A stretch of 64,000 nt of DNA from Bacteroidota bacterium. Its GTDB lineage: Bacteria > Bacteroidota > Bacteroidia > Bacteroidales > UBA10428. Position 1 is the stretch's first letter, and each line of letters starts with the position of its first letter. Shown piece after piece: positions 54,690 through 62,230 of this stretch. The translations under genes and the position numbers were made by a program. Under the pieces are notes generated by a model, which saw nothing but the letters and a program-made list of their open reading frames with translations, was not told where the DNA came from and made no database searches. The stretch lies in NCBI GenBank assembly GCA_023442525.1, contig JAEZZA010000010.1, forward strand, positions 1 through 64,000, in the 5' to 3' direction.

Positions 54690-55514
54690 TCAGATTTTCT
54701 TACGATAAATTCCTTCGGTTTCATTAACCACATCATAATCCCGGGTATAGGAAATGCCGGTAATTTTTTCGCGTATACCCAAAGCCAGATGACCGCCAAC
54801 CGATAATGAGCGGTACATCAACTGAAGCAGGTAATCCTGTCGCGTAGGATTAGCATAAATCAGGTTATTTCTGAACAAAATGAGCTTTACATTCTGGGGG
54901 GCGTTGTCGAACTGGTTATTGGTTTTTTTGAACTCAACATCTGCAGTCAAAGCCTTGTTTCGTACTATATAATCTCTTTCGTAACGATAATAGGCCGAAA
55001 GGTCTTTCTGCCCGTTAAATCTTTTGTAGTTTTCCTGCGATACCTCGAGTTTTTTAAGATCATAAATGCCATCACGAATCTGGTTCAGACTTTTATCGCT
55101 AAGCGATGAGGCAATAATCTGAACCTTATCGAGAACTCCGGCTTCGGATAATAAAATTACCAGTGATGCCAGTTCACCTCCCGAGACACATACCGGGAGC
55201 CATATCCTCATTTTTACCGGTCCCCTGTCGATATAAGCAGGGAAAAACTCTTCTCTGAGCCACCTCCACAATGAGGGATCCCGGAACATTTCAGTCGACG
55301 GAACGGAGACTTCGTAAAGGAACTGATCAAAGAATGCAACGTCATCCTGAAGTTTCTTCATAAAGCCTTCGGCTGAACCAATATGATAAAGTGCCATGAT
55401 TCGTTCAAGCCGGTGCTTGTACGAAGTCAGGGCATAATTCGAAAAGTCATAGTTGAACTTCGACCTTATAACCTTATTTATTTCTCGTATGTCAACTATT
55501 CCCAATTCGGCCAT
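54690..55514 (-). CDS. CheR-like protein with degenerate SAM-binding site
   Basis: A 274-residue CheR homologue. The N-terminal helical domain and the VSVPSTEMFRDPSLW segment align with the functional copy at 57695. But the SAM-binding loop reads WLPVCVSGGELASL where CheR has a CSTG.E pattern, the acidic ATD.. position reads IIASSLSD, and the LCRN..IYF motif reads LFRNNLIYAN. Loss of several SAM-contacting residues suggests it no longer methylates, or does so differently, and may bind a partner. Its ATG overlaps the sensor gene end by 23 bases and cheB follows at once, so it belongs to the operon. Confidence 0.83.
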   Translation of the reverse strand: MAELGIVDIREINKVIRSKFNYDFSNYALTSYKHRLERIMALYHIGSAEGFMKKLQDDVAFFDQFLYEVSVPSTEMFRDPSLWRWLREEFFPAYIDRGPVKMRIWLPVCVSGGELASLVILLSEAGVLDKVQIIASSLSDKSLNQIRDGIYDLKKLEVSQENYKRFNGQKDLSAYYRYERDYIVRNKALTADVEFKKTNNQFDNAPQNVKLILFRNNLIYANPTRQDYLLQLMYRSLSVGGHLALGIREKITGISYTRDYDVVNETEGIYRKKI

Positions 55515-57657
55515 TTGATGCTAAATTTAAATACTTGACAGTGTCATTGTTGCGATTGGTGACGCGGGCAAAATGCTCGGTAATCTCAACATTTTTCTTT
55601 CCTAATCGGATAGTCTCGGTTACAATCAGATGGTTTTTCTGCTGAAGTTCATTCCAGAATGCGGCATTTGTATCCAGGCTCCCGCCGAAAGCATCCTGAT
55701 GGGATTTCCCGGTGAGCTCATTAGCGTCACGTCCCATGAAATGGCAGAAATTATCATTTACATGGATGATCTTTCCCTCAGTATTGTATTCGGCAACCAT
55801 CATGGTTTTGTAAACTGCATTAGAAAATCCGCTGAGTTCTTCTTCACGCCGGATCGACTCTTCCTGTGTAGCCTTCAATTCTTCCATATTCTGGCGCATT
55901 TCTTCTTCCTGTTCAGCCATTTCAAGAGCCTGTTGCTGTGATTTTCCCAGAAGTTCTTCAGTTCTCTGATTATTCCGTGTGGCAACAAGTGTCGATCCAA
56001 GGCTGTAGGCCGCTTCCTGAGCAAAATCTATTTCATATTGTTTGAAATTTTTCAGGGATGCTATTTCTATCACTCCGAGAATTTCATTTTCATGTAATAC
56101 CGGCACCAGCAAAAGATTATCCGGAGGAGTATCACCTAATCCCGATGTTATGGATATGTAACCTTTTGGGATTTCGGTGATATTCATGTATTGTTTTTCT
56201 TTAGCACAGGAACCCACAAGTCCTTCGCCCATATTGATTGTCTGTTCGAGATACTTTTTCCGGTTATAGGCAAAAGCCGAAGTAAGGCGCAGAACCGGTT
56301 CACCGTAACCCGAATCTTCGCATAGAAACAACCCTCCCTGTATGGCATCGAGATACCTGACGATTTCACGGATAAATGCATCTCCAAGCATGGTTATATC
56401 GCTGCTACTGGTACGAAGCAAATCTGCAAACTTTGCAATTCCTTCGTTCATATACCTGCGAATCATGTTGTCGGCTTCGTTCCTGGCCCGCCGATCGTTA
56501 TTTTCTATTATTTTCTGCTGAAGCTTAACCAGTTCACCTCCCAGTTCATCTTTTTGTCCCGTAAGTACAAGCTTTTCATTAAAAATATCATTGTTAAGAG
56601 CCCGGGTAAATTTCAGTTTCTCACTCAGCGATTCAACATGTTTTTTAAGCGACACTGCAGTAGTTTTCATATCTGCATGGCTGCCGGCCTGAAGATTGTC
56701 TTCGGGAAGTTCTCCCTCCGACAGGCGTGAGGCGAAAACAGCAAGTTTTTTGAGCGGATCAATAAGAGCGAACACTTTGATGAATACTGCCACAAAGCCT
56801 GCGACAACCAATAATATCGACAGCCAGCGACCGATATTCCAGAAGATCTGTTGCTTACTCAGTAGTGTTATTATCGAGCTTTTTAATGCATTATATGAAG
56901 CCGGCAAATGGTTTGTGAGAGCCTCCAGTTCGGGCAAAATCCCTGTTGCCTGGTTTTGGCCAAGTCGCTTTTCAATAGATGCAAGGTTTCCCGTAAGTAC
57001 AATGTAGCTGTCGATGTCGCTGATCAGGATATTCTCCCCTGTTGTACTGTTACGGATGTCCTCAGCTATTATGGCAATATCCTGTAATTTCTTTAGATCG
57101 CGGAATATCAGGTAATCGCTCTCAAGAAGTGCAATCTGATGCATTTTTTCCTGAACCTCCCTGGTGTCGTATGCTGATGAGGCCAGCATATTACGGCTTA
57201 TTCCAAGCCATTGCGATACGATACCCTTATCTTTACTTCCTCTTTCTCCGGTTATCAGAATAACATTGTTTACAGCCGTTCCGAAATCAGTCAGCGTTTT
57301 TGAAAAATTGTCAAGAGCAACTGAGGCTTTACGTTCGATACGACCGCTTTCTTTTAATTTCCTTATATTATCCCGGATCTCAACGATTAAACTGTTTATT
57401 TCGATATCGAATTTTCTGTCGGTGTCATTAAAAAGATTGTCCTCCCTGTCGTTACTCAGTAAATATTCCGAGTGCAAAGCAACGAGCTTTGTAACCTGTA
57501 ATTCAATCTGTTTTAAACTTTCGATATGATGTTCCGACCTGTTTGCCGGCAGAGTGAAAATCCAGCTTACAAACAGAACAGTTCCTGCAAAAAGAATGAA
57601 CCAGAAGCCAAGAAATATCTTGTTTTTCAGGGCCGAATCCGAAGTTGTTAATTTCAT
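55492..57657 (-). CDS. Membrane sensor with HAMP, GAF and PAS domains, no kinase
   Basis: A 721-residue protein: membrane segment 1 (about 14-33), a ~240-residue periplasmic helical region (four-helix-type sensor), membrane segment 2 (about 278-298), HAMP (299-350), a coiled coil, GAF (about 405-555), a QEEEMRQNMEELKATQEE coiled coil, and PAS (about 615-712), where the sequence ends. No histidine kinase, GGDEF or methylation domain follows. The architecture resembles a chemoreceptor with its signalling tip replaced. It may use the HAMP-GAF part to control the adjacent CheR/CheB pair or the SiaA-like phosphatase. It overlaps the cheR-like gene by 23 bases. Confidence 0.87.
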   Translation of the reverse strand: MKLTTSDSALKNKIFLGFWFILFAGTVLFVSWIFTLPANRSEHHIESLKQIELQVTKLVALHSEYLLSNDREDNLFNDTDRKFDIEINSLIVEIRDNIRKLKESGRIERKASVALDNFSKTLTDFGTAVNNVILITGERGSKDKGIVSQWLGISRNMLASSAYDTREVQEKMHQIALLESDYLIFRDLKKLQDIAIIAEDIRNSTTGENILISDIDSYIVLTGNLASIEKRLGQNQATGILPELEALTNHLPASYNALKSSIITLLSKQQIFWNIGRWLSILLVVAGFVAVFIKVFALIDPLKKLAVFASRLSEGELPEDNLQAGSHADMKTTAVSLKKHVESLSEKLKFTRALNNDIFNEKLVLTGQKDELGGELVKLQQKIIENNDRRARNEADNMIRRYMNEGIAKFADLLRTSSSDITMLGDAFIREIVRYLDAIQGGLFLCEDSGYGEPVLRLTSAFAYNRKKYLEQTINMGEGLVGSCAKEKQYMNITEIPKGYISITSGLGDTPPDNLLLVPVLHENEILGVIEIASLKNFKQYEIDFAQEAAYSLGSTLVATRNNQRTEELLGKSQQQALEMAEQEEEMRQNMEELKATQEESIRREEELSGFSNAVYKTMMVAEYNTEGKIIHVNDNFCHFMGRDANELTGKSHQDAFGGSLDTNAAFWNELQQKNHLIVTETIRLGKKNVEITEHFARVTNRNNDTVKYLNLASNGRIGNS

Positions 57658-57694
57658 TTTATCTGGTAATCTTTTGGTTACTTTAAATCTTCAT

Positions 57695-58540
57695 TCAATT
57701 CTTAAAATAGGCATGGCCTTTTTTCTGAAATTTCGCTGCCGGAGATCCGAGAATAGTTTCATGCATCCCCATAATCAGGCATCCTGAATCGTAAAGGCTT
57801 TGATGAAACAGATCAAATACCCTGCATTGCAGATTATAATTGAAATAGATAATCACGTTACGGCAGAGGATAATATCGAATTTCACATACAGCGTATTGT
57901 TTTCTGTTACAAGATCATGCTTCTTAAAAACAGGTTTTTCGCGTAAAAAACTGTTTAGACGTATTTTATCGTTAGGCTTATCCAGCTGGAAGTATTTTGA
58001 ATAGGGAACATCGTTGTATTCTTCGTAATTATATGGATTTTCTTTGATCACTTTGTCAAAGTTGTCAAGGTAAGCTAAGTTGAACCGGTATTTGTATTCA
58101 CCCTGACGGGCGACCTCCATCACATCTGAATTTATATCGGTTGCATATACCCTGGCTTTATCAAGCATATCCAGTTCATTTAATAAAATCAGCATCGAGT
58201 ACACTTCCTGTCCTGTTGAACATCCGGCGTGCCATATATTGATCACCGAATTATTTTTGAACCGTGGCAGAATGTTAAACCTTATGGCTTGCCAAACCTG
58301 CGGATCACGGAACAGTTCAGTTGTGTTGACCGTTATTTCCTTTACGATCTCTTCTACAAACAACGGATCGGATTTGATCTTTGAAACCAGCATGGGTATG
58401 TTCATTGAGTGATCGGTAAGAACTTTCAGTATTCTGCGTTTAAGCGATTTTTCGGAATACTGGCTAAAGTCATAACGTGATGATGTCTTCAGAGCATAGA
58501 GAAAAAGCTGATAATCCTGATCCGAAACCATCATACCCAT
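57695..58540 (-). CDS. CheR-type methyltransferase
   Basis: A 281-residue CheR that transfers methyl groups from SAM to protein glutamates. The N-terminal helical domain is followed by TVNTTELFRDPQVW, the SAM-binding IWHAGCSTGQEVYSM, YATDINSDVME and IILCRNVIIYFN, all intact. In chemotaxis CheR acts on receptors. Here no methyl-accepting receptor, CheA or CheY is present, so it more likely acts in a non-chemotaxis signalling block. First gene of the leftward block; the sensor gene begins 37 bases downstream. No clean promoter pair was found upstream. Confidence 0.9.
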   Translation of the reverse strand: MGMMVSDQDYQLFLYALKTSSRYDFSQYSEKSLKRRILKVLTDHSMNIPMLVSKIKSDPLFVEEIVKEITVNTTELFRDPQVWQAIRFNILPRFKNNSVINIWHAGCSTGQEVYSMLILLNELDMLDKARVYATDINSDVMEVARQGEYKYRFNLAYLDNFDKVIKENPYNYEEYNDVPYSKYFQLDKPNDKIRLNSFLREKPVFKKHDLVTENNTLYVKFDIILCRNVIIYFNYNLQCRVFDLFHQSLYDSGCLIMGMHETILGSPAAKFQKKGHAYFKN

Positions 58541-58668
58541 GAGAAATAATACATGCGATTCTCAATCATCTCCAATCAAAAGTTGGTAGTATCAGTCTAC
58601 CATAATTTGCATCTACGGGTTTCATTTTTACCGAAAAATATTCTACATTAGTTCAAAATATCCTTTAT

Positions 58669-59286
58669 ATGGAGCTCAAAGCAGCCATTGAAGCAAGAAC
58701 AAGCATCAGGAACTTCAGCACCGAGCCTGTTAACATGGACGATGTCCGTGAAATGGTAAGATTAGCCGGACTTGCACCCAGCGTTAATAATTATCAGCCA
58801 TGGCGGTATATTGCCGTTACAAACAGAGACCTGCTTAATCGCATGGCTGATGCAGTTGCAGCTAAGATTGATGAGATACCTGCAACCAAATCGGTATTGG
58901 CCTCAAACGTTAAGAAACAGGTCACATGGTTCTCTACATTTTTTAAGGATGCCCCGGTGTTACTGGTACTGGTTACACGGCCGTATGAAACGGTTTTGGA
59001 GAGTGCAGTTGAGCTTTCACACGACGAGATAAACGCCCTGAGAAATTACCCCGATATACAAAGTGCCGGAGCAAGTATTCAGAATATTCTGCTATCAGCT
59101 GTCGATATGGGATACGGCGCATGCTGGATGAGCGGTTCCATGTTTGCCCGGACTGAAGTGGAGACCATGCTCAACATTCATGCACCTGAAAAAGCACTGG
59201 CATTTGTAGTTCTCGGGAGACCAAAATCGGAACATAAGCCAAAGGCCAAACCCAATTTGGCTGATTCGATGGAAATTATAAGTTGA
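58669..59286 (+). CDS. Nitroreductase-family flavoprotein
   Basis: A 205-residue FMN-dependent oxidoreductase. It opens with AAIEARTSIRNFS and has LAPSVNNYQPWRYIAV, the flavin-binding SAGASIQNILLSA and the late GYGACWMSG / VVLGRPKSE. Members reduce nitro compounds, quinones or flavins with NAD(P)H; the natural substrate is not evident. Single gene, convergent with the MuiA-like gene; the intervening 314 bases hold the palindromic-repeat array. The stop codon lies in the left arm of a GTTGAAT-CT-ATTCAAC hairpin (59282-59297). Confidence 0.88.
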   Translation: MELKAAIEARTSIRNFSTEPVNMDDVREMVRLAGLAPSVNNYQPWRYIAVTNRDLLNRMADAVAAKIDEIPATKSVLASNVKKQVTWFSTFFKDAPVLLVLVTRPYETVLESAVELSHDEINALRNYPDIQSAGASIQNILLSAVDMGYGACWMSGSMFARTEVETMLNIHAPEKALAFVVLGRPKSEHKPKAKPNLADSMEIIS

Positions 59287-59295
59287 ATCTATTCA

Positions 59296-59574
59296 ACAAT
59301 AATTCATCCTCTACGAGGATGGGAAATCGGGAGGACCAATAATTTTTCTACAATAATTCATCCTCAACGAGGATGGGAAATCGGGAGGACCAATAATTTT
59401 TCTACAATAATTCATCCTCTGCGAGGATGGGAGAAAGATCAGACAATAATTTTTCTACAATAATTCATCCTCTATGAGGATGTGAGATGGATAATGCTTG
59501 AAGACCAACCTCGTAGAGGTTGAATTGTTGTAGAATAAAGTTTATGCTAATCCCTCTCAACCTCGTAGAGGTTG
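59296..59574. repeat. Array of six palindromic repeats (four direct, two inverted)
   Basis: Four copies of a 17-base palindrome of the form CATCCTC-NNN-GAGGATG lie at 59305-59321, 59359-59375, 59413-59429 and 59466-59482, spaced 54, 54 and 53 bases. Two related elements CAACCTCGTAGAGGTTG in inverted orientation are at 59506-59522 and 59558-59574 (52-base spacing). Units 1 and 2, including the sequence between them, are identical over 54 bases; later ones drift. Flanks carry CAATAATT in one direction and AATTGTTG in the other. The array fills the convergent gap between the nitroreductase and MuiA-like genes and could also act as a bidirectional terminator. It is not a CRISPR, because the spacers are repeats too. 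Confidence 0.92.
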
Positions 59575-59600
59575 AATTATTTATTTCGTTTACACCTGAA

Positions 59601-61202
59601 TTAATCAATATACACTCTTTTATCTTTCGGATACCTTACGGAGAATGAAATCCTTAGCTTTTTTTCTGTTCCGGGTTCAATTGTCTGTTTCCAGGTGATG
59701 ATGCCGGTTTCGGTTTCCACCTTCCCGCCTGAGACATTTGTAAGTTCGATCTCGATGTCCTTGTTCATCGAAACCGGTAACTGATCCTGTATTTTCAGAT
59801 CTACAGGCTGACGCTTGTTGTTACGGACCGAGATTTCCCAGGTACGGTCTTCGCGTTTATTCGATCCTATGGTACGTTGCGAGGTCAGATCTTCGAGTTT
59901 AACACGTGTAACCACGATTCCTTTATCTCTACCAAGCGACAGATCGAGCGTATCCCTGGTATTGCGAACATCGAGGTACGACCTGCCCACATAAGTGCCT
60001 TCGAAGAACAGGTTGATCTCTCCCGGCAGCAGGGTGTATTTTTCCCATCCGGTTATCCTTGCCAGCAGAAAGGCATCCCGGTCGAGACGCGGTGCGCAAT
60101 AATACTCAAACACGGCCGGCAGGCTGAATTCCTGGATATTGATGGTGTACGGCTTATTATCCGATGGGATGTCATAAGGTATTGAAATAGCAAATTCCAT
60201 GCTGGTTTGCATAGCCTCTACCTGGGTATAATTTGCTGTTGTACCTGCACGTGCCGGAGCAACTGTAACTACTTCCTGTAATTGCATATCCGCGGCCACT
60301 GCTTCCGCTTTCTTTAGATTATATTGTCTCTGAAGAACAATGGGCTGTTCGAAGTCGAGAAACCAGGGAGTGATCTCCGGCTTGGTTCCGTGTTGACGCG
60401 GATTGGCTGTGGATAGGCGGATATTTACTTTATTCCACGATTCGCCTGTGTTCTGGTAAACCTTTGCATTATATGCCAGCTGTACCGGGTTTTGGATGTC
60501 TTTGGCCCGTATATCGTAATTGGGATTCCAACCGGCATCATAAACGGTGTAAGTCAGCAAAATCCTGCCCTGTACATTCTGTTCCGACGAAACCGATACA
60601 AGTACTTCAGATGTTGGGCGCTCCAGTTCTGTATTAAGGGCATTCAGCTGGTTGTGGATGATATCGATACGCTCTTTCTTAACAACGATTTTACGCCTGA
60701 GTTTTATAGCTTCCTTTTTAATATCACTTAAGCGTGCACGGTGAAAATCAATGGCCAGTTTAAGATCGTTCAGCACAACTCCTTTTTCGACACTGCCAAT
60801 ATCTTTGTTGGCATTCAGCATATCTTCCTCGCTTTTGAGAATTTCGAGCTGACTATTCAGCCAGGCAAGATCATCTTCATAAATCCGAAGGGAATCCTCA
60901 AGCATTTTTATTTGAGGTGTCTTAGCCTGCGATGCCAGGTAGTTTACCTGATGAAGGATCGAAAGGATGATAAAATTCCCTTCTCCTTTGGCCTGAATAC
61001 TTTGCGGATCTATATTTTCGGGTAGTCCACGGAATACCAGCGTGGAAGCTCCCTTTGTAATCGAAACCTGTGATTCTCTGGTAACCTGTGCACCGTTGAG
61101 ATAAACGGTTACGCCTGTGATCTTTGATTTCACATCAAGGGTTTCAGCCCGGGTCAGGCCGGTGAAACTACAAATTATAATACTGATGATGAGGGCTTTC
61201 AT
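59601..61202 (-). CDS. DUF4139-domain protein (MuiA-like)
   Basis: A 533-residue exported protein: signal peptide (ALIISIIICSFTGLTRAE), an N-terminal DUF4140 domain (ITGVTVYLNGAQVTRES, FRGLPENIDPQSIQAKGEGN), a central coiled coil (about residues 95-185), and a C-terminal DUF4139 domain (VSVSSEQNVQGRILLTYTVY, DAGWNPNYDIRA, FEGTYVGRSYLDVRNT, WKQTIEPGTEKKLRISFSVR). Homologues are annotated as mucoidy inhibitor A; biochemical function is unproven. It likely resides in the periplasm or outer membrane. Start is ATG at 61202, with a TACTTTTG box upstream. Confidence 0.88.
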   Translation of the reverse strand: MKALIISIIICSFTGLTRAETLDVKSKITGVTVYLNGAQVTRESQVSITKGASTLVFRGLPENIDPQSIQAKGEGNFIILSILHQVNYLASQAKTPQIKMLEDSLRIYEDDLAWLNSQLEILKSEEDMLNANKDIGSVEKGVVLNDLKLAIDFHRARLSDIKKEAIKLRRKIVVKKERIDIIHNQLNALNTELERPTSEVLVSVSSEQNVQGRILLTYTVYDAGWNPNYDIRAKDIQNPVQLAYNAKVYQNTGESWNKVNIRLSTANPRQHGTKPEITPWFLDFEQPIVLQRQYNLKKAEAVAADMQLQEVVTVAPARAGTTANYTQVEAMQTSMEFAISIPYDIPSDNKPYTINIQEFSLPAVFEYYCAPRLDRDAFLLARITGWEKYTLLPGEINLFFEGTYVGRSYLDVRNTRDTLDLSLGRDKGIVVTRVKLEDLTSQRTIGSNKREDRTWEISVRNNKRQPVDLKIQDQLPVSMNKDIEIELTNVSGGKVETETGIITWKQTIEPGTEKKLRISFSVRYPKDKRVYID

Positions 61203-61248
61203 ACAATGAAATTTATAAGATTACTATACATACTATAACTCATTTAAC

Positions 61249-61256
61249 CAAAAGTA
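61249..61256 (-). promoter_or_regulatory. Putative -7 box of the MuiA-like gene
   Basis: The minus strand reads TACTTTTG, a full TAnnTTTG match, about 46 bases before the ATG at 61202. The -33 region is not recognisable. Confidence 0.4.
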
Positions 61257-61313
61257 GATTTTTAGTTTCATATAAGGTGAATCTCATGGTTCATTTCCAT
61301 AAATTAAATTCAT

Positions 61314-61321
61314 TAGTTTTG
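61314..61321 (+). promoter_or_regulatory. Putative -7 box of the DUF3108-like gene
   Basis: TAGTTTTG matches TAnnTTTG and lies 22 bases before the ATG at 61344. No TTTG at 19-21 bases upstream. Confidence 0.4.
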
Positions 61322-61343
61322 CGTTAAACCTAAACACATCTAT

Positions 61344-62033
61344 ATGAAAAAGTTGATTATCATCCCGTTTCTGGCATTTGTATTTATTTCAGGTATTTTA
61401 GGCCAGGATTGTCCCCTGTATTATCCCGACGCCTTGAATTCTCAACTGGAATACCAGCAGTTTGATAAAAAGGGAAAACTTACGGGGTCGAGTACTCAGA
61501 AAGTCACAGACTTTAAAAAAACAGCCGGTGGTTATGAGGTAAAAGTGGCTGCCGAAACCTTCGATGCAAAAGGAAAAAGTATGGGCACCATGAACCTCGA
61601 AGCACGCTGCAACGATGGAATTTTCTATATTGACATGAAGAATCTCATTGGTGCACAAACTCTCGAGGCATATAAGGATATGGAAATGCAGATTGAAGGC
61701 GGTAACCTTGAAATGCCGGCAACTTTGAAGGCTGGAGACATGCTTAAAAGCGGTGATATGAAAATTTCGTTTTCAAGCGGAGGAATGTCAATTATGAATA
61801 TGACCTTCAATGTAACCAACCGGAGAGTTGAAGCCGTTGAAAATGTAACTACGCCTGCAGGTACATTCGAATGCTATAAGATTTCGTATGACGTGGCAAC
61901 CAAAATGATGATTAATGTGAAAACCAAAGGTGTTGAGTGGTATTCAAAAGGAGTAGGACTCGTTAAGAGCGAATCATACAGCACCGATGGTAAGTTGCTG
62001 GGATCTACCGTACTGGTTTCTGTAAAAAAATAA
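61344..62033 (+). CDS. Secreted DUF3108-like protein
   Basis: A 229-residue exported protein with signal peptide KKLIIIPFLAFVFISGILGQ. The body is beta-rich and lipocalin/LolA-like in style (LEYQQFDKKGKLTGSSTQKV, GYEVKVAAETFDAKGKSMGT), with VTTPAGTFECYKISYDV and VEWYSKGVGLVKSESY, typical of DUF3108/TapB-type proteins of Bacteroidetes. It lacks a lipobox. Function unknown; periplasmic. It has its own -7 box and a terminator just after the stop. Confidence 0.78.
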   Translation: MKKLIIIPFLAFVFISGILGQDCPLYYPDALNSQLEYQQFDKKGKLTGSSTQKVTDFKKTAGGYEVKVAAETFDAKGKSMGTMNLEARCNDGIFYIDMKNLIGAQTLEAYKDMEMQIEGGNLEMPATLKAGDMLKSGDMKISFSSGGMSIMNMTFNVTNRRVEAVENVTTPAGTFECYKISYDVATKMMINVKTKGVEWYSKGVGLVKSESYSTDGKLLGSTVLVSVKK

Positions 62034-62045
62034 CTAAATATTTAT

Positions 62046-62081
62046 AACTGTCAGATACCTAATAGGTTTCTGACAGTTTTT
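62046..62081 (+). terminator. Intrinsic terminator of the DUF3108-like gene
   Basis: AACTGTCAGATACC (62046-62059) pairs with GGTTTCTGACAGTT (62065-62078) around a short loop, with one imperfect pair, and is followed by T-rich sequence. It starts 12 bases after the stop codon. Confidence 0.85.
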
Positions 62082-62199
62082 ATGTCGAAATTTTAATTTT
62101 GGGTTTGTCTAAACTTTTTGTCTCCTCATTAAACACACTTTCATCAAATCCATAACTATCGTTCGTGTAAAACTTTCAGTCGTGCTTCCTGTGGTCACG

Positions 62200-62207
62200 T
62201 ATATTTG
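62200..62207 (+). promoter_or_regulatory. Putative -7 box of the L,D-transpeptidase gene
   Basis: TATATTTG fully matches TAnnTTTG, 23 bases before the ATG at 62231. TTTC at 62174-62177 could be a -33 element, with a 22-base spacer. Confidence 0.45.
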
Positions 62208-62230
62208 TTCAGAAATCAGGACGCAAGATT

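Noticed and set aside
54683..54799. A longer N-terminus for cheB
   Set aside because: These codons overlap the cheR-like gene in another frame and add an atypical tail before the conserved VIIGGSAGS start; ATG 54682 is better.
46564..58540. A chemotaxis operon
   Set aside because: CheR and CheB are present, but no CheA, CheW, CheY or methyl-accepting receptor, and CheB lacks its receiver domain.
59296..59574. CRISPR array
   Set aside because: Spacing is regular, but the sequences between palindromes are themselves repeated (units 1 and 2 are identical), two members are inverted, and no cas gene is nearby.
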